Positions 49,861 through 60,571 of a DNA stretch of 64,000 bases are shown piece after piece (position 1 is the first letter of the stretch; each line of letters opens with the position of its first letter). Below the pieces are notes generated by a model, which was not told the DNA's origin, made no database searches, and saw only the letters and a list, made by a program, of their open reading frames with translations. Source of the stretch: Loxodes magnus. Taxonomy: Eukaryota; Ciliophora; Karyorelictea; Loxodida; Loxodidae. Both the position numbers and the translations under genes were made by a program. The stretch is from assembly GCA_946699065.1 (NCBI GenBank), contig CAMPDV010001234.1:61894-125893 (forward strand), in the 5' to 3' direction.

Positions 49861-50125
49861 ATACACTAATGAGCAAAATGATAAAGGAGCTACACAACTC
49901 AAAACTCTAAAAGAGCTGAAAGATTACTGACTAAAGGGGAAAGAAGAAGAATAAGATGAAGAGTAAGAATAGAAAGAAAGGTATCAACAATTTGGTAGGA
50001 ACAAGTATTTTTGAATAATCTCTTCAGATAGACTTAAAATAATTATGATCTTATTAAAGTAGGAGAAATATTATCTATTATTATCATAAAAGAGTTGACA
50101 TTGAGGAACTATGTGCTCTATAATA
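49380..50125 (+). pseudogene. D-family copy 2
   Basis: Shares Leu-Lys-Gln-Ile-Glu-Glu-Arg and a following TGA with 24029-24838, then drifts through frame changes. The C-terminal region (about 50030-50090) is still alignable, and it ends at a shared palindromic motif (about 50098-50125). Probably inactive. Confidence 0.45.
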
Positions 50126-50521
50126 TAAATTATTTTAAAAAGTAAATTTGAATAAAATCTAGTTAAGAAATGGAAGTTGTTCTGGAGTTGGAAGGATTAA
50201 GAAATTGAAATGACTATAAAGATTGTATTTCAATAATATTTGATAGGAAATGTCTGCATTATAATTAATCATGCTACTGAATACTGGATTAAAAAAAGTA
50301 AAAACCTATCTAGGAGCAGTATAGATATTTAATCTGTAGAGATAATTTAAAATAAGCCTTAACTTTAGCATCTTACTAATAAACATCTTCACATTAAGTT
50401 TTATACTTCTTAGTAATTAAATTTTCATTTTATGCTTAGTTCTAAAAATTAATTAAACTAAAACTTAAATTTACCTAAGTTTAAGTGTTTAAGCTTTTAA
50501 AGGTTTATTTTATTAATAATA

Positions 50522-52633
50522 ATGGATTTAACTTGTCCTATTTGCTAAACCAAATACAGCTATAAGCGAATTCCTTTGCAACTATAGTGTAAACATTTAT
50601 CTTGCTATACTTGCTTAAAATCTCAGTAAAAGAATCTTCTTTGCAAAGTTTGTGGAAAGGAAGATCTAAGAGATGTAGAAGAACTAGAAGAGCGAATTGA
50701 TTTAATATAGATAGAATAATAGAAAATATGCTAAATTCATAAGAAAGAAATTTAAATGGCTTGTAGCATACATTAATAAAAGATATGCGCTAACTGTTGA
50801 TTCGAAACCCATAAATAATGTAAAGAAGTAATGTAATTGGAATAATTCGAAGAAATATAAAAGAAACTAAAACTATAAAAAATAGACTAGCTAACAGAAG
50901 ATAAAGCGATATTATTAAATAGCATCTAACATTTATAGAAAATGGAAGCATTAACTGAATAAATGCTAAGAGAACAATAATAGAAATATTCAAGCTTTTG
51001 TATTACTATAGTTAATAAATTAATAGAAGAAACGAAAAAATAATATAAATAATAAAAGCAAAAACAACAAGAAATTATAAAATAAATAGTTACTTAAAGA
51101 GAAACTTTACAAAAGATGATAGTTAAAATAAACTAAATTAACCAAATATAAAGCATCAACATCTAGGAACTAGATAACTAAATATAAAATATTAAAGCAT
51201 AAATTAAAAGCTGTTCTAACCTAAAATTAATAACTTAGAAATATATTCAAGAAACTTTGGAGTTTAAAAGTATTTAAACTGATGTAATTGTCAACTAACT
51301 ATAAGAGTATCAAAAATAGCAAAATCAGATTAAAAATTTAAAAGTTTTTAATTAGTTATAAAGTTATAAAGAAGAGAAGCATGAAGACGAAATAAACAAA
51401 AAAATTCAAAAGTATCAAGTTTAGTAAAAGCATTACATAGAGGAAGAACTCAAATAATAAGATTTAATAGACGAGGAAAATTTACAAATAGGTAGAAAAA
51501 ATGAGATAGATAAGTAAAATCTTTAGAAGTAAAATAGAAAGTAAAACTTAAACCAATTTATTAATTAAGAAGCGATTTAAGGATATGATAAATAATCAAT
51601 GAAAATAAGTTTGAAAGGATTAAGGGACCTAGGGAACACAGATTGGATGAATGCTGGATTGTAGTGTCTTTTACATACTACTCCTCTCGTATAATATTTT
51701 CTTTCTGATTAATGGTAAATGGAACTTAATAAAAACAATAAATTTGCAACTGGAGGTGTTATGACTAAAGAATTCGCTAATATTGTTTACTAAGCATCGA
51801 ACTAAACTTAAGGAGCTTTTAGTCCTTCTACTTTTAGATCAAAATTAATATAATTCGCTCCTTAATTTACTTTAGGAAATCAACATGACTCTTAATAATT
51901 TATTAACTTTTTACTTGATGCTTTACATGAAGATTTAAATAAAGTCACAACAAAACCTTATATAGAAGGAAAACCAAGTGATGGTAGACCAGATTTTATA
52001 GTTTCATAAGAATGTTGGGATAAACATTTAAGAAGAAATAAATCTTTTATAGTAGATTTAATGCATGGATAATTAAAATAAACTTTATAATGTATTTATT
52101 GCTGTTAAACGTAAGTAACTTTCGATCCTTTTTAAATGTTCTGTGTTGAAATTCCCAAGTAAGAAACAGGAAGAAAAAATTAGCAATAAAGATAGCAAAT
52201 AAACTTATATGATTGCTTCAGATTTTAATAGAGAGAAGAACATTTGGAAGGAATGAACCAGTTTTATTGTAAAAACTGCTAAAGGCATGCAAATGGAACG
52301 AAAATTATTAACTTATATAAGGCTCCTGAAATATTAATTGTTTATTTAAAGAGATTCATTTAAAATGGCTATAACTTCATAAAAAATGATATGAGTGTTA
52401 ATTATCCATTAGAATTGAATTTATAAGAATTTTTGCCAAAATATTACAATAATTCTACTTAATATGATCTATATGCAGTGAATATTCATTCTGGAACAGT
52501 AGAAGAAGGTCATTACTATGCTTATGCGAAAGTAGACGAAGAATGGTATGAGTTTGAAGATTCAAGTGTAAAAAGATGTAGCAATCCTCAAAGTTAAAAT
52601 GCTTATGTGCTTTTCTATAAAGAACGAAATTGA
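50522..52633 (+). CDS. USP-6: TRIM-type RING/B-box/coiled-coil fused to a catalytically dead USP
   Basis: 703 codons from ATG 50522 to TGA 52631. Residues 5-44 form a complete C3HC4 RING (Cys5, Cys8, Cys23, His25, Cys28, Cys31, Cys41, Cys44). Residues 70-100 form a B-box (Cys70, His73, Cys81, Cys89, Cys92, His97, Cys100), with one TGA at codon 93. Residues about 105-355 are Gln/Lys/Glu-rich and coiled-coil-like. The USP domain starts at about 362, but the catalytic Cys is Asp (codon 374, GAT: Gly-Asn-Thr-Asp-Trp-Met-Asn). The finger and His box (Glu-Gly-His-Tyr-Tyr-Ala-Tyr-Ala) remain. An E3 ligase with a ubiquitin-binding pseudo-protease tail is inferred. The catalytic half and 3' flank match USP-1, so a TRIM-like 5' end was probably joined to a USP-1-like 3' end. 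Confidence 0.9.
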
Positions 52634-55150
52634 GTTTAGAATTAAACTTTTAAAATTAATTAAATATTAACTTAAATAATAAATTTAAGCAATAAAAAAT
52701 AGAAAAATTACATAGAATATTATTTAAATTATCGTATCCTATTACACGGAAAGGTTTTTTCACTTGTTATCGCTTGGAAGTAATGAATTATATATAAGAT
52801 TTTATAGAATTAAGACTTTATGCCATATTATTTTATATACTTTAATTAACATTTTGATAATGAAAATTATGATAGTTTTAAATAAAATTTGAATGAAAAT
52901 TTGATTATAATATAAAAGATTTAATATTTTGGTAAGAAATTTAAAAATAGAAAAATATAGAGATTAAATTTATTTTTCTAAACTATAGATGAAATAATTT
53001 AGATGTAAGAGTATAAAATTTTAATTGCTTTTTATGTTTATAATTAAGATTTCTATCATTGGAAACTTAGTAAAGATATGTTAAGAAGTCAGTCTAAAAA
53101 TAATTCAGACTTTTTCGTCAAACCAGAACAGTTGCAAGTAACTTTTCTTTTACTTCAATGATAGAAATGAATCCGTATATGCTTTTTGATTAAATGTAAT
53201 AGTTATCAACAGAATTAATGTAAAGATCTGCAGTCTTTCAGAAAAACTAATTTTGCTTATGACGCATATAATTAACTTAGTTTAGAAGCGACGTACTTAT
53301 GTTAGTAATTCGATCAAAATATCATCTTAAAAGAGAAAAATTGTATATTTGATTATTAAGTTATTTGAAAGCCATACTTAATCCAAAGATGAAGAGGAAT
53401 ATCTTCATCAGAGTTTGGGGAAATAGAGTACCCATAACAGACTTTTGTCTTCCTCTGTTTTGGTTTTACTCCACAATGCAACCTGCAATTTACCTGAAGA
53501 TCTCAAGTAGTATTTATTTTTATCAGTATATAACATTTAAAGAGCTTGCGCGCTTTTATAGTGCTACGTGCTCTCTAATATAATATTGCTTCAATGATAA
53601 CTGAAGTAAATAATAAAATTCTAGCACTGAAATCTTATTAAAAGCCTAAATAGCAATAAAAAATGAAATAAGTAAAAATCTATAAAGGATTGAAAAATGC
53701 ATCCTTTCATAGTGAAAAAGAGATATAAAATGTAAAAATGTTGACATTACAATTCTATTCCTCATCTTATAAAACGTTGCTTCAGTTTCAAAGGACTTAA
53801 TCATATAATTGAAAAGGAAAGGCAAAATAATATATAAATAGCAAAAAAGACTAAAAAACATAAAATATCAGCAATCTAGAGAGAGATATTAACCATCTAC
53901 ATAAAATATGTGGAATCCAAATAATAAGTAAATGTTTATAAAATGATTTAAAATAAAGTAAATGAGATGAATAGAGAATTTTGATACATTTGTCATATTT
54001 AAAAATAAACATATTTTCATAGCACTTAAAGATATTAAGTTTTACGTTATATATAAAAGCCTAATAAATTTTCTTTCTAACTTACAAAAAGGTTAGGAAG
54101 AAATGTTTAAATTAAACTGATATAAAAAATAAGTAAAAAGTATTGAAATAATTATATTTCTTTGCAAAAGATAATGATATGAAATATTTTTTAGTTATAA
54201 TGTAATCTTTAATTAGTTTTAATTACAACTGACAATTTAATTAAAATTTATTTTTTAATTCTATAATAAAATTTTAAAAGTAAGCAGAAAATTAGATAAT
54301 AAATATCATTTAATAATTTATTTTAAGTTTTACTTAATAGCCATAAGGGCTGGTAATTTAAATTATATTTATCAAGGCTTACTTAATTCAAACTAAACAT
54401 TTAATTAAAAATAGATTTAACTATAAAATAATTGTTCACATATAATAATTTAATCATTTTACCTTCCTTTATTGCTCTAATAAAAAAGTACCTATAACAT
54501 TTTTGTTACAAATATAAAATTTTAGACATTTTTTAAAGATAAATATAATAAATATTTCCTTAAAGGTAAAAAGAATTAATTTGATATTATTAATAAATTC
54601 ATTATTGACTATAAAGTATTTAATATCTTTTATACTGATTAATTTACTTAAGTTTATCATTTTTATCTAAGAATTAAATAAATCAAGTTCATATTTTTGG
54701 AAATTTATATACAACTAAATTAGATTAAAAAAGTTGTCTATTCATATTACAAATTTTATTTAGTCTTGCTTTAATCATTTTTAACTAAATTAAAATTTTA
54801 GGTAATTTCTAAAAACAATCAAATTAGAAAATTAGTTAAGTTAAAAGAGTGAAATTGCTCAAAATTAGCAAGTCTTGTAATGTTGGAGAAATTATAATAT
54901 AAATCTGGAACTTTGCTATTCAAATTTCATTATTTGGAGCTTAAAAAATTTAGTTTTTAGTAGTTTGGAAATTAAAATTTAGGAGATAGTAAGATAAGAT
55001 TATTATCAAATTACTAAAAGTAATCTCTTGTATTCTTTCCTTTTCCTTTACGAACTTTTAGGTTAAAACACCATCCTTTAATGCACCAAAATATAGAACT
55101 TTGAGCATTAAGTAAAATGAGCTTTTTCAAAAAAGCATATTTGATCTATG
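52634..55150. repeat. USP-6 3' flank and segmental duplication (partner 17200-20560)
   Basis: The first 120 bases equal the USP-1 3' flank. From about 52900 the text matches 17200-20560 without gag element G2 (empty site 53992-54020) but with the small element at 53345-53592. No gene otherwise. Confidence 0.65.
53345..53592 (+). mobile_element. Small GC-richer insertion with shared end motif
   Basis: Absent from the duplicated partner (junction near 17668). It ends with the shared motif (53553-53585: agagcttgcgcgc, then gtgctacgtgctctct). One + strand reading of about 70 codons has mixed composition with Trp and Cys but no recognised domain. The target-site duplication is not clear. Confidence 0.6.
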
Positions 55151-55189
55151 TTAGAAAGTATTATAGAATAATAGCAGTAAGAAATATAA

Positions 55190-55745
55190 TAATACCAATT
55201 ATTAATTAATGTGGCACTACCGAAACACTACGATTAAAGAGTTCGATGCTTAAAAAAATATGTCATTCGAACTTGCTTGGAACTTCACTGTTATGACTCT
55301 TGATTATTTTAGATTACTTTTCTGAATTTATTCCTAAGAAGTCTCAAACATTTTCTATTGATCTCATTAATTGCTAGTTAGATATAGGAGTTTCTTTGTT
55401 GTTTTTTTGGTGCTTTTTCCTATATAATGAACCTTTAGGAGAACAATAAACATTGTTTAGTTATTTAAGTATTTTATACTTTCAATTTTTAGCAATATTG
55501 ATTATCTCCAACAAGATTTTTTTATGTGCTATAGACTTCTACATAATCAGCACATAATTTTCTTTTTATTTCTTATAAATAGTCAAGTTTGTTTTGACAA
55601 ATATTTCATATTATTTTTCAATCTCCATTGAATCATAAATGCCTTTATTCTTATGTTGTTAATGGTTTAGCTAATTGGAATTTAAAATTTCTTTCTTCTT
55701 TTCTTTAAATTTCTTAATTAAATAGAAGTGTAATAATATCTCAAA
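55190..55745 (-). mobile_element. Family C gag-like element, copy 3
   Basis: The - strand knuckle at about 55560-55515 reads Cys-W-Leu-Cys-x4-His-x4-Cys with W = TGA, a complete CCHC. Asp-Ser-Met-Glu-Ile-Glu-Lys lies upstream in another frame, so a frameshift is present. Confidence 0.55.
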
Positions 55746-55757
55746 TATAAAAAAAAG

Positions 55758-56716
55758 GAAGCCATTCACTAACTTGTCAAAGGTAGAGATCAAAATTGAA
55801 GGAGCTGAGCAAGCTACGACCTAACACTAGTAGTAAGCAAACCTTCAAACCTTCCTTTAAGCACCCTTAAACTTAAATAGATGCGACCGCTGAAAAACCT
55901 AAGAAAAAAATACCAGAGGTCAGGGAATTCTAAACGGCTAAATCGGAGTAACAAGAACAATCTGAAGTAGTAGCAATGATAATTACTGAACTTAACCAGG
56001 AGGTGGGAAGGCTCAAAGTTCAAACTGAATATAATATGAAACTATATAACAACGGGCTGGCTCTAAACTAGAAACTCCTGTCTGCTTTGAGAAGGAAGTC
56101 CAGGGACTTAGAGATGAAGTGAAAGACCTTAGATAACAGCTAACAGAGCATCTCAGACAAAGCCTATGAACAGCTATAACAGCGAATAATAGCTCTTGAA
56201 ATGATGGAACTAGAAGAGAATGGACATTCCTTACCTAACCCTCCTTCTCCCGAAAAACACCAGTAAGCCAAGTCTCAGAAATAATGCTACCTATGTGGCA
56301 GTGCTTGGCATCTCTATAGACAATGCAAAACTTTTGTTGAAAAATAGAGGAACTACTGGAGAATTTAAACCGATCAAGAGCAGTAAGCGATTAAGAAATA
56401 AAGACAAAAGATACAAAATTTAAGAAGAATGCAAAATCGCCTCTACTGTGATCTTAGCGGGAGAATGAACAAGAGGAGAATTTTACCCTTAGACAGATTT
56501 TACCTCATATCAGAAAACTATGTCTCCATGCGAAGCATACTGTTAGACGACCCAAGTCACTTTGATTATTATAACCGGAAGGAAAACCGATAACCCGCCT
56601 AAAAGCAGCAACTGGCATAAAAAGGTTTTTTAACAAACATTCCTTACTATTTAATTATTTAATTTAAATAGAAGTGTTTAGCTTTTGATCTCAATTCTAA
56701 TTTTATTATTATATGA
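55758..56716 (+). mobile_element. Gag-like element G5
   Basis: GC-richer than its surroundings. The N-terminal part is basic and Pro/Ser-rich, then coiled-coil-like (Val-Ala-Met-Ile-Ile-Thr-Glu-Leu). The knuckle at 56285-56326 is perfect (Cys-Tyr-Leu-Cys-x3-Trp-His-x4-Cys). The knuckle frame ends at TGA 56714. At least one frameshift lies near 56100. No ATG is seen at the left end, so it may be 5'-truncated. Confidence 0.65.
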
Positions 56717-56725
56717 TATAATAAA

Positions 56726-57265
56726 ATGGTACCCAATAAATTTTTTCAACAAGTCCTAATAATTAATCAGACCTTTCTATCGACAATTGGACAATTAGAA
56801 GCTAACAAAAGAAGTTTAAAACCTTAAATAAATAACCTAATCTCTAATGCTAACAACTAACATATTGTTAAATTAATAAAATCCTTGGAAACAATAAAAC
56901 TAGCAGACATCTTCTTAAGAGGTGGAAAATAAATTAATCAAATCGAATGGAATTTAAGAAAAAAGTTTGACCAAAGGATCAAATAACTTGAGCAAATTCA
57001 ACTTAACTATCGATCGGATCCAAAATCAAGAAAAGTACAGAATCCATTCTTCTCCCATTAGAAAATAGAAAAAAGATGTTGATACTATAAAAAATACGGA
57101 CATAAGTTAAGTCAATTCTATAGATTCAAGAGAAAATAATATTATGAAAAAAAAAATTAAAAAATCTATTTAAGATCTATTACCAAACGGAAGAATATAT
57201 TAAATAAAAAAATTGTATCTTTATGTAGAAACTCCAAAGATTATATATGCCCTGAGACATCTTGA
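56726..57265 (+). CDS. Gag-like protein G6, degenerate knuckle
   Basis: 179 codons from ATG 56726 to TGA 57263, with one internal TGA directly after the first knuckle Cys. The knuckle reads Cys-W-Tyr-Tyr-x4-His-x4-Phe: two Cys ligands are replaced by aromatic residues. The N-terminal part is helical and Gln/Asn-rich. It starts 10 bases after the stop of G5; whether the two form one element or two nested ones is open. Confidence 0.5.
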
Positions 57266-57464
57266 GAGATGATAAGTAAAATTTGATTTCCAAGCAGTAA
57301 CAAGAAGCAAAATAAGCAATTTATAAGAATTTACGATCCGGAAATTCAAAAGAATATGAAATGGAAAATTTCTGATAAGAAAAAGCTTTTACAAACTCTA
57401 ATTTTGCGATTAACCAAAAAAAGGTGAAGTCACTTTGATAAATTATATTTCGTTATATATAAAA

Positions 57465-57800
57465 GATGGATATCGGTTGCGGTCAGGAGAACCAATAGGT
57501 CATCTATTTTAGTGCATAATGCGTTGCGAGTAATCTTGCACTAGATACAACCACGAAAAAGAGTGCAGAAACTCTGACTTAATTACTAACTCTTATTTGA
57601 ATCCTATTCAAGAAGAATGGAACATTTTATTAAAAATTAAAGAATAATCTTTAATAAGTTGATTCCCCATTTGGAGAAAATAACATGACTCATTAAACAG
57701 CTAGAATGAAAACAATAAGTATGAGAACATTTTTTCTTAATATTAATATTGAAAGAGTAGCACACTAACCAGATGCTACGCATTCTTTATAATAATATTC
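57465..57800 (+). mobile_element. Family A repeat, internally deleted copy
   Basis: Same ends as 48568-48960 but lacks about 60 bases in the middle. Ends with the shared motif at 57755-57790. Confidence 0.7.
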
Positions 57801-58199
57801 ATTTATATATTTAAATAGAAAAAAGAATTAAAAAATATAAAAATTACTTAAAATTAAGAGGAAATACTGATAACCTATGAAAGAGATTTCAGACTTAAAA
57901 AAATAAATAGCTAAAAATACTAGAATTAGTATAAGAAAAAATGTATCAAAATAAGTAAAATAACAATACAATTTTAAAATTAAATTTTATATTTAGTTGA
58001 TATTTAGTTATAAAATAAAAAATAATAGCTAAAAAAATATAGAAGGAAAAAAGAATTTGAATAAAGAAAATGATGTAATAATTAATAACTAGATTATTAA
58101 ATTCTAAAATATAATAGAAATAAATATTATATTAAAATATAAATTAAAATTCTTATAAAGGAATTAAATTAATTAAAATAAACAGATTTAAAAATTAAT

Positions 58200-58690
58200 T
58201 ATCAAAAGGAGATATAACAGCTGATATTGAAGAATCACACTAAAAGCTTATATCACAGATCTAAATTAAAATAAGATAAAACTATAGACTAAAGCGAAGA
58301 TATGACATAGAAAACAACTAATTAAAAAAGGAAATTAACCACAAATCGGAAATGTGAGAAGTAAATATACATCTTAAACAAACAGAAGAGAGACTAATTT
58401 AACTTATATATGCAATATTCTATTAGACTAAAACAATGAAGACTATACGGATATTAAGAAGGTATAAATTAAGTTTACATAAATAAACAGAGAAATATTT
58501 TAAGATGTTGATATTGTAAGAGGAAACGAATCTTGATAAAAAAGTGTTAATATTTTAGTAAAATCAAAGAGTAGAGGTAAATAGACTTTGGAGTAAGATG
58601 AGTCGAATATATTATATGCATAGAAGAATATTGCATCAAGAAATAGAATTAAATGAATCAATAGCAGGTAAAAATAATATAAATAAATAA
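58200..58690 (+). pseudogene. D-family copy 3
   Basis: Nearly the same text as 49380-49860 with small deletions. It ends just before the shared motif at 58707. Confidence 0.45.
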
Positions 58691-58699
58691 TTAATAAAT

Positions 58700-59045
58700 T
58701 GGATTATAGAGCCTTTAGCACTCTCTTTGGTGCGTAGTTCTTTAAATTAATTTTATTTAATGTCGAAAAATAAAATTTTATGGGTCTCTATCCTTATTTT
58801 CTATTCCTGCAATACGTTCCTGTAATTTTTTCCTTCCAAAGCATAGGATGCAATATGCGATTTCGATACATCTTTCCCCGACCTATGATGAAGAAGGTTT
58901 TCTCCTGGTATTCAGAGTTCTCCAACTTGTCTAATCTTACTTCTCTTTTTATTGGTTTCTCTTTCTCAGATTTATCCTCCACGCTCATTTTTTAGTTGCC
59001 TTGCTGGGCCTCCAAGCATCATCCTAAGGAGAGAGCTTTCCACTA
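58700..59045 (-). mobile_element. Small element with a short - strand protein and shared end motif
   Basis: The motif at 58707-58743 lies at the 3' end in the coding orientation. An - strand frame starts at ATG 58988 (Met-Ser-Val-Glu-Asp-Lys-Ser-Glu) and runs through about 65 charged residues with Cys and Trp, then through Gln codons into the motif. No family recognised. Composition is unlike the flanks, as in 53345-53592. Confidence 0.5.
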
Positions 59046-59827
59046 AATTTTAAATATATATAATTTAATAAGATATTAATAGATATAATCAAATTGATTG
59101 TATTAAGCTTCAAGTATAACTTAATTTATAAAACTATCTTTTTGTTAGGAAAAAATCTTAAAATACTGTTTTTAATATAAAGCAAGAAACTTAAAATAGC
59201 AAAAATGAATGTTGTAAATACTTTTTAATGCAAAATTTTAATTTTTATCTGATTGAATATTTATATAGCAATCTATTTTTTATTTAGGTAAATAAATTTA
59301 GTTTACTGATAAATAATCAAGTACTTTTAAATGAGTATTAAGATATTTTATAGTTAATATCAGGATTAATTTATAAATGCTAAATATTAATTATTTATAG
59401 CACTGGAAAGAAGGTGCAAAATCATATTAATTTCGAGGTTTGGAAAGTATGCTAAAGCTTAAAGAATTTATTAAACTATTTCCCTATAACTTCTAGAATT
59501 AATTTAAAGGCATTTAACAATATCTAATAATAAAAGTTCTGAAACATTAGTAAAATAAATTTAGTATTTCTTTTAAAAATAACATATTTACTCTTATTGT
59601 CAAATACATGCAATTCAAAAAATTTATAATCTATTTGTAGAATTATAATAAAATAACATAAAAAAGTCTTATTATAGGGTTTAAACTATTAAAAATCTTC
59701 TCTTCTTTCTTTTTAACATTTTTAAAATAAAAACCTTAGTATACTATTTTATTTAAGTAAGCAGTAAAATATTGTTAAAATGATTATTAAGATAACAAAG
59801 TTAAATAATTTTTGATGCTCCTATTAC
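59046..59827. other. AT-rich gap, no supported gene
   Basis: No motif, paralogue or long supported frame seen. Confidence 0.4.
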
Positions 59828-60355
59828 TCATATCTTTTTTATATATAACCTGCTCCTAAATAGTTTTTATTGCTTTTCATTACAACAATTAATAGAATCT
59901 AGTGAGATACAAAAATCTTCTATATCATTATTCATTAAAGAATCTTGATACTGTTCTTCATAATTCTTGATTTTTCCTTCAATTTGAGATTATTTCATTT
60001 CTTGACTAAATACTTAGTCGAAACAGTAGTGACATTTCTTCCAATGAATCTATAATATTTAAAAACGCAATTTCTTTTCTTTTAATTTCATCCATTTCGT
60101 AGATTAATTTTTTACTATTTTTCAAATTCTTAAATGCCAAATTTTAATTTAAAATTTCCTTTTTTTTTGATTTTTTAGCCTAATTCTGCTATTTTAATTA
60201 CTGAGATTAAAACTTACCTTCTTTAATGGTTATAATTGTTTCTAAAATTCAGTCTGATATTATCTATAAGCTTGAAGATTTCTTTCGTAGCTCTTCAATC
60301 TTAATTTGAATTTTTTAAAAATCCCTTTTAAATCTCTCAGAAATATAATCTCCAT
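59828..60355 (-). CDS. Hypothetical - strand protein
   Basis: 175 codons from ATG 60355 to TGA 59830-59828 with one Trp-like TGA. The C-terminal half is convincing in composition (Ile-Lys-Asn-Tyr-Glu-Glu-Gln; Asp-Ile-Glu-Asp-Phe-Cys). In the middle an alternative frame looks more coiled-coil-like (Glu-Met-Asp-Glu-Ile-Lys-Arg-Lys-Glu), so a single-base error, frameshift or tiny intron near 60020 is possible. No family recognised. Confidence 0.35.
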
Positions 60356-60571
60356 AAAATAAACTAAGATAACCGATTTCAAAAATAAAGGGTAATAATA
60401 TAAATAAAAAGGCTGTTTGTAAATAAATTAAAGTAAAATTAAAATATTATTAGTAAGCAAAAATCCTAAAAGTAACAGTTAAAAAGATAATTATGCTTTA
60501 ATAAATAAAAAAATATTTAATTTATAATAATATTTTGGTATAATTTTCAAGGTTTTAATACTTTTATATTA

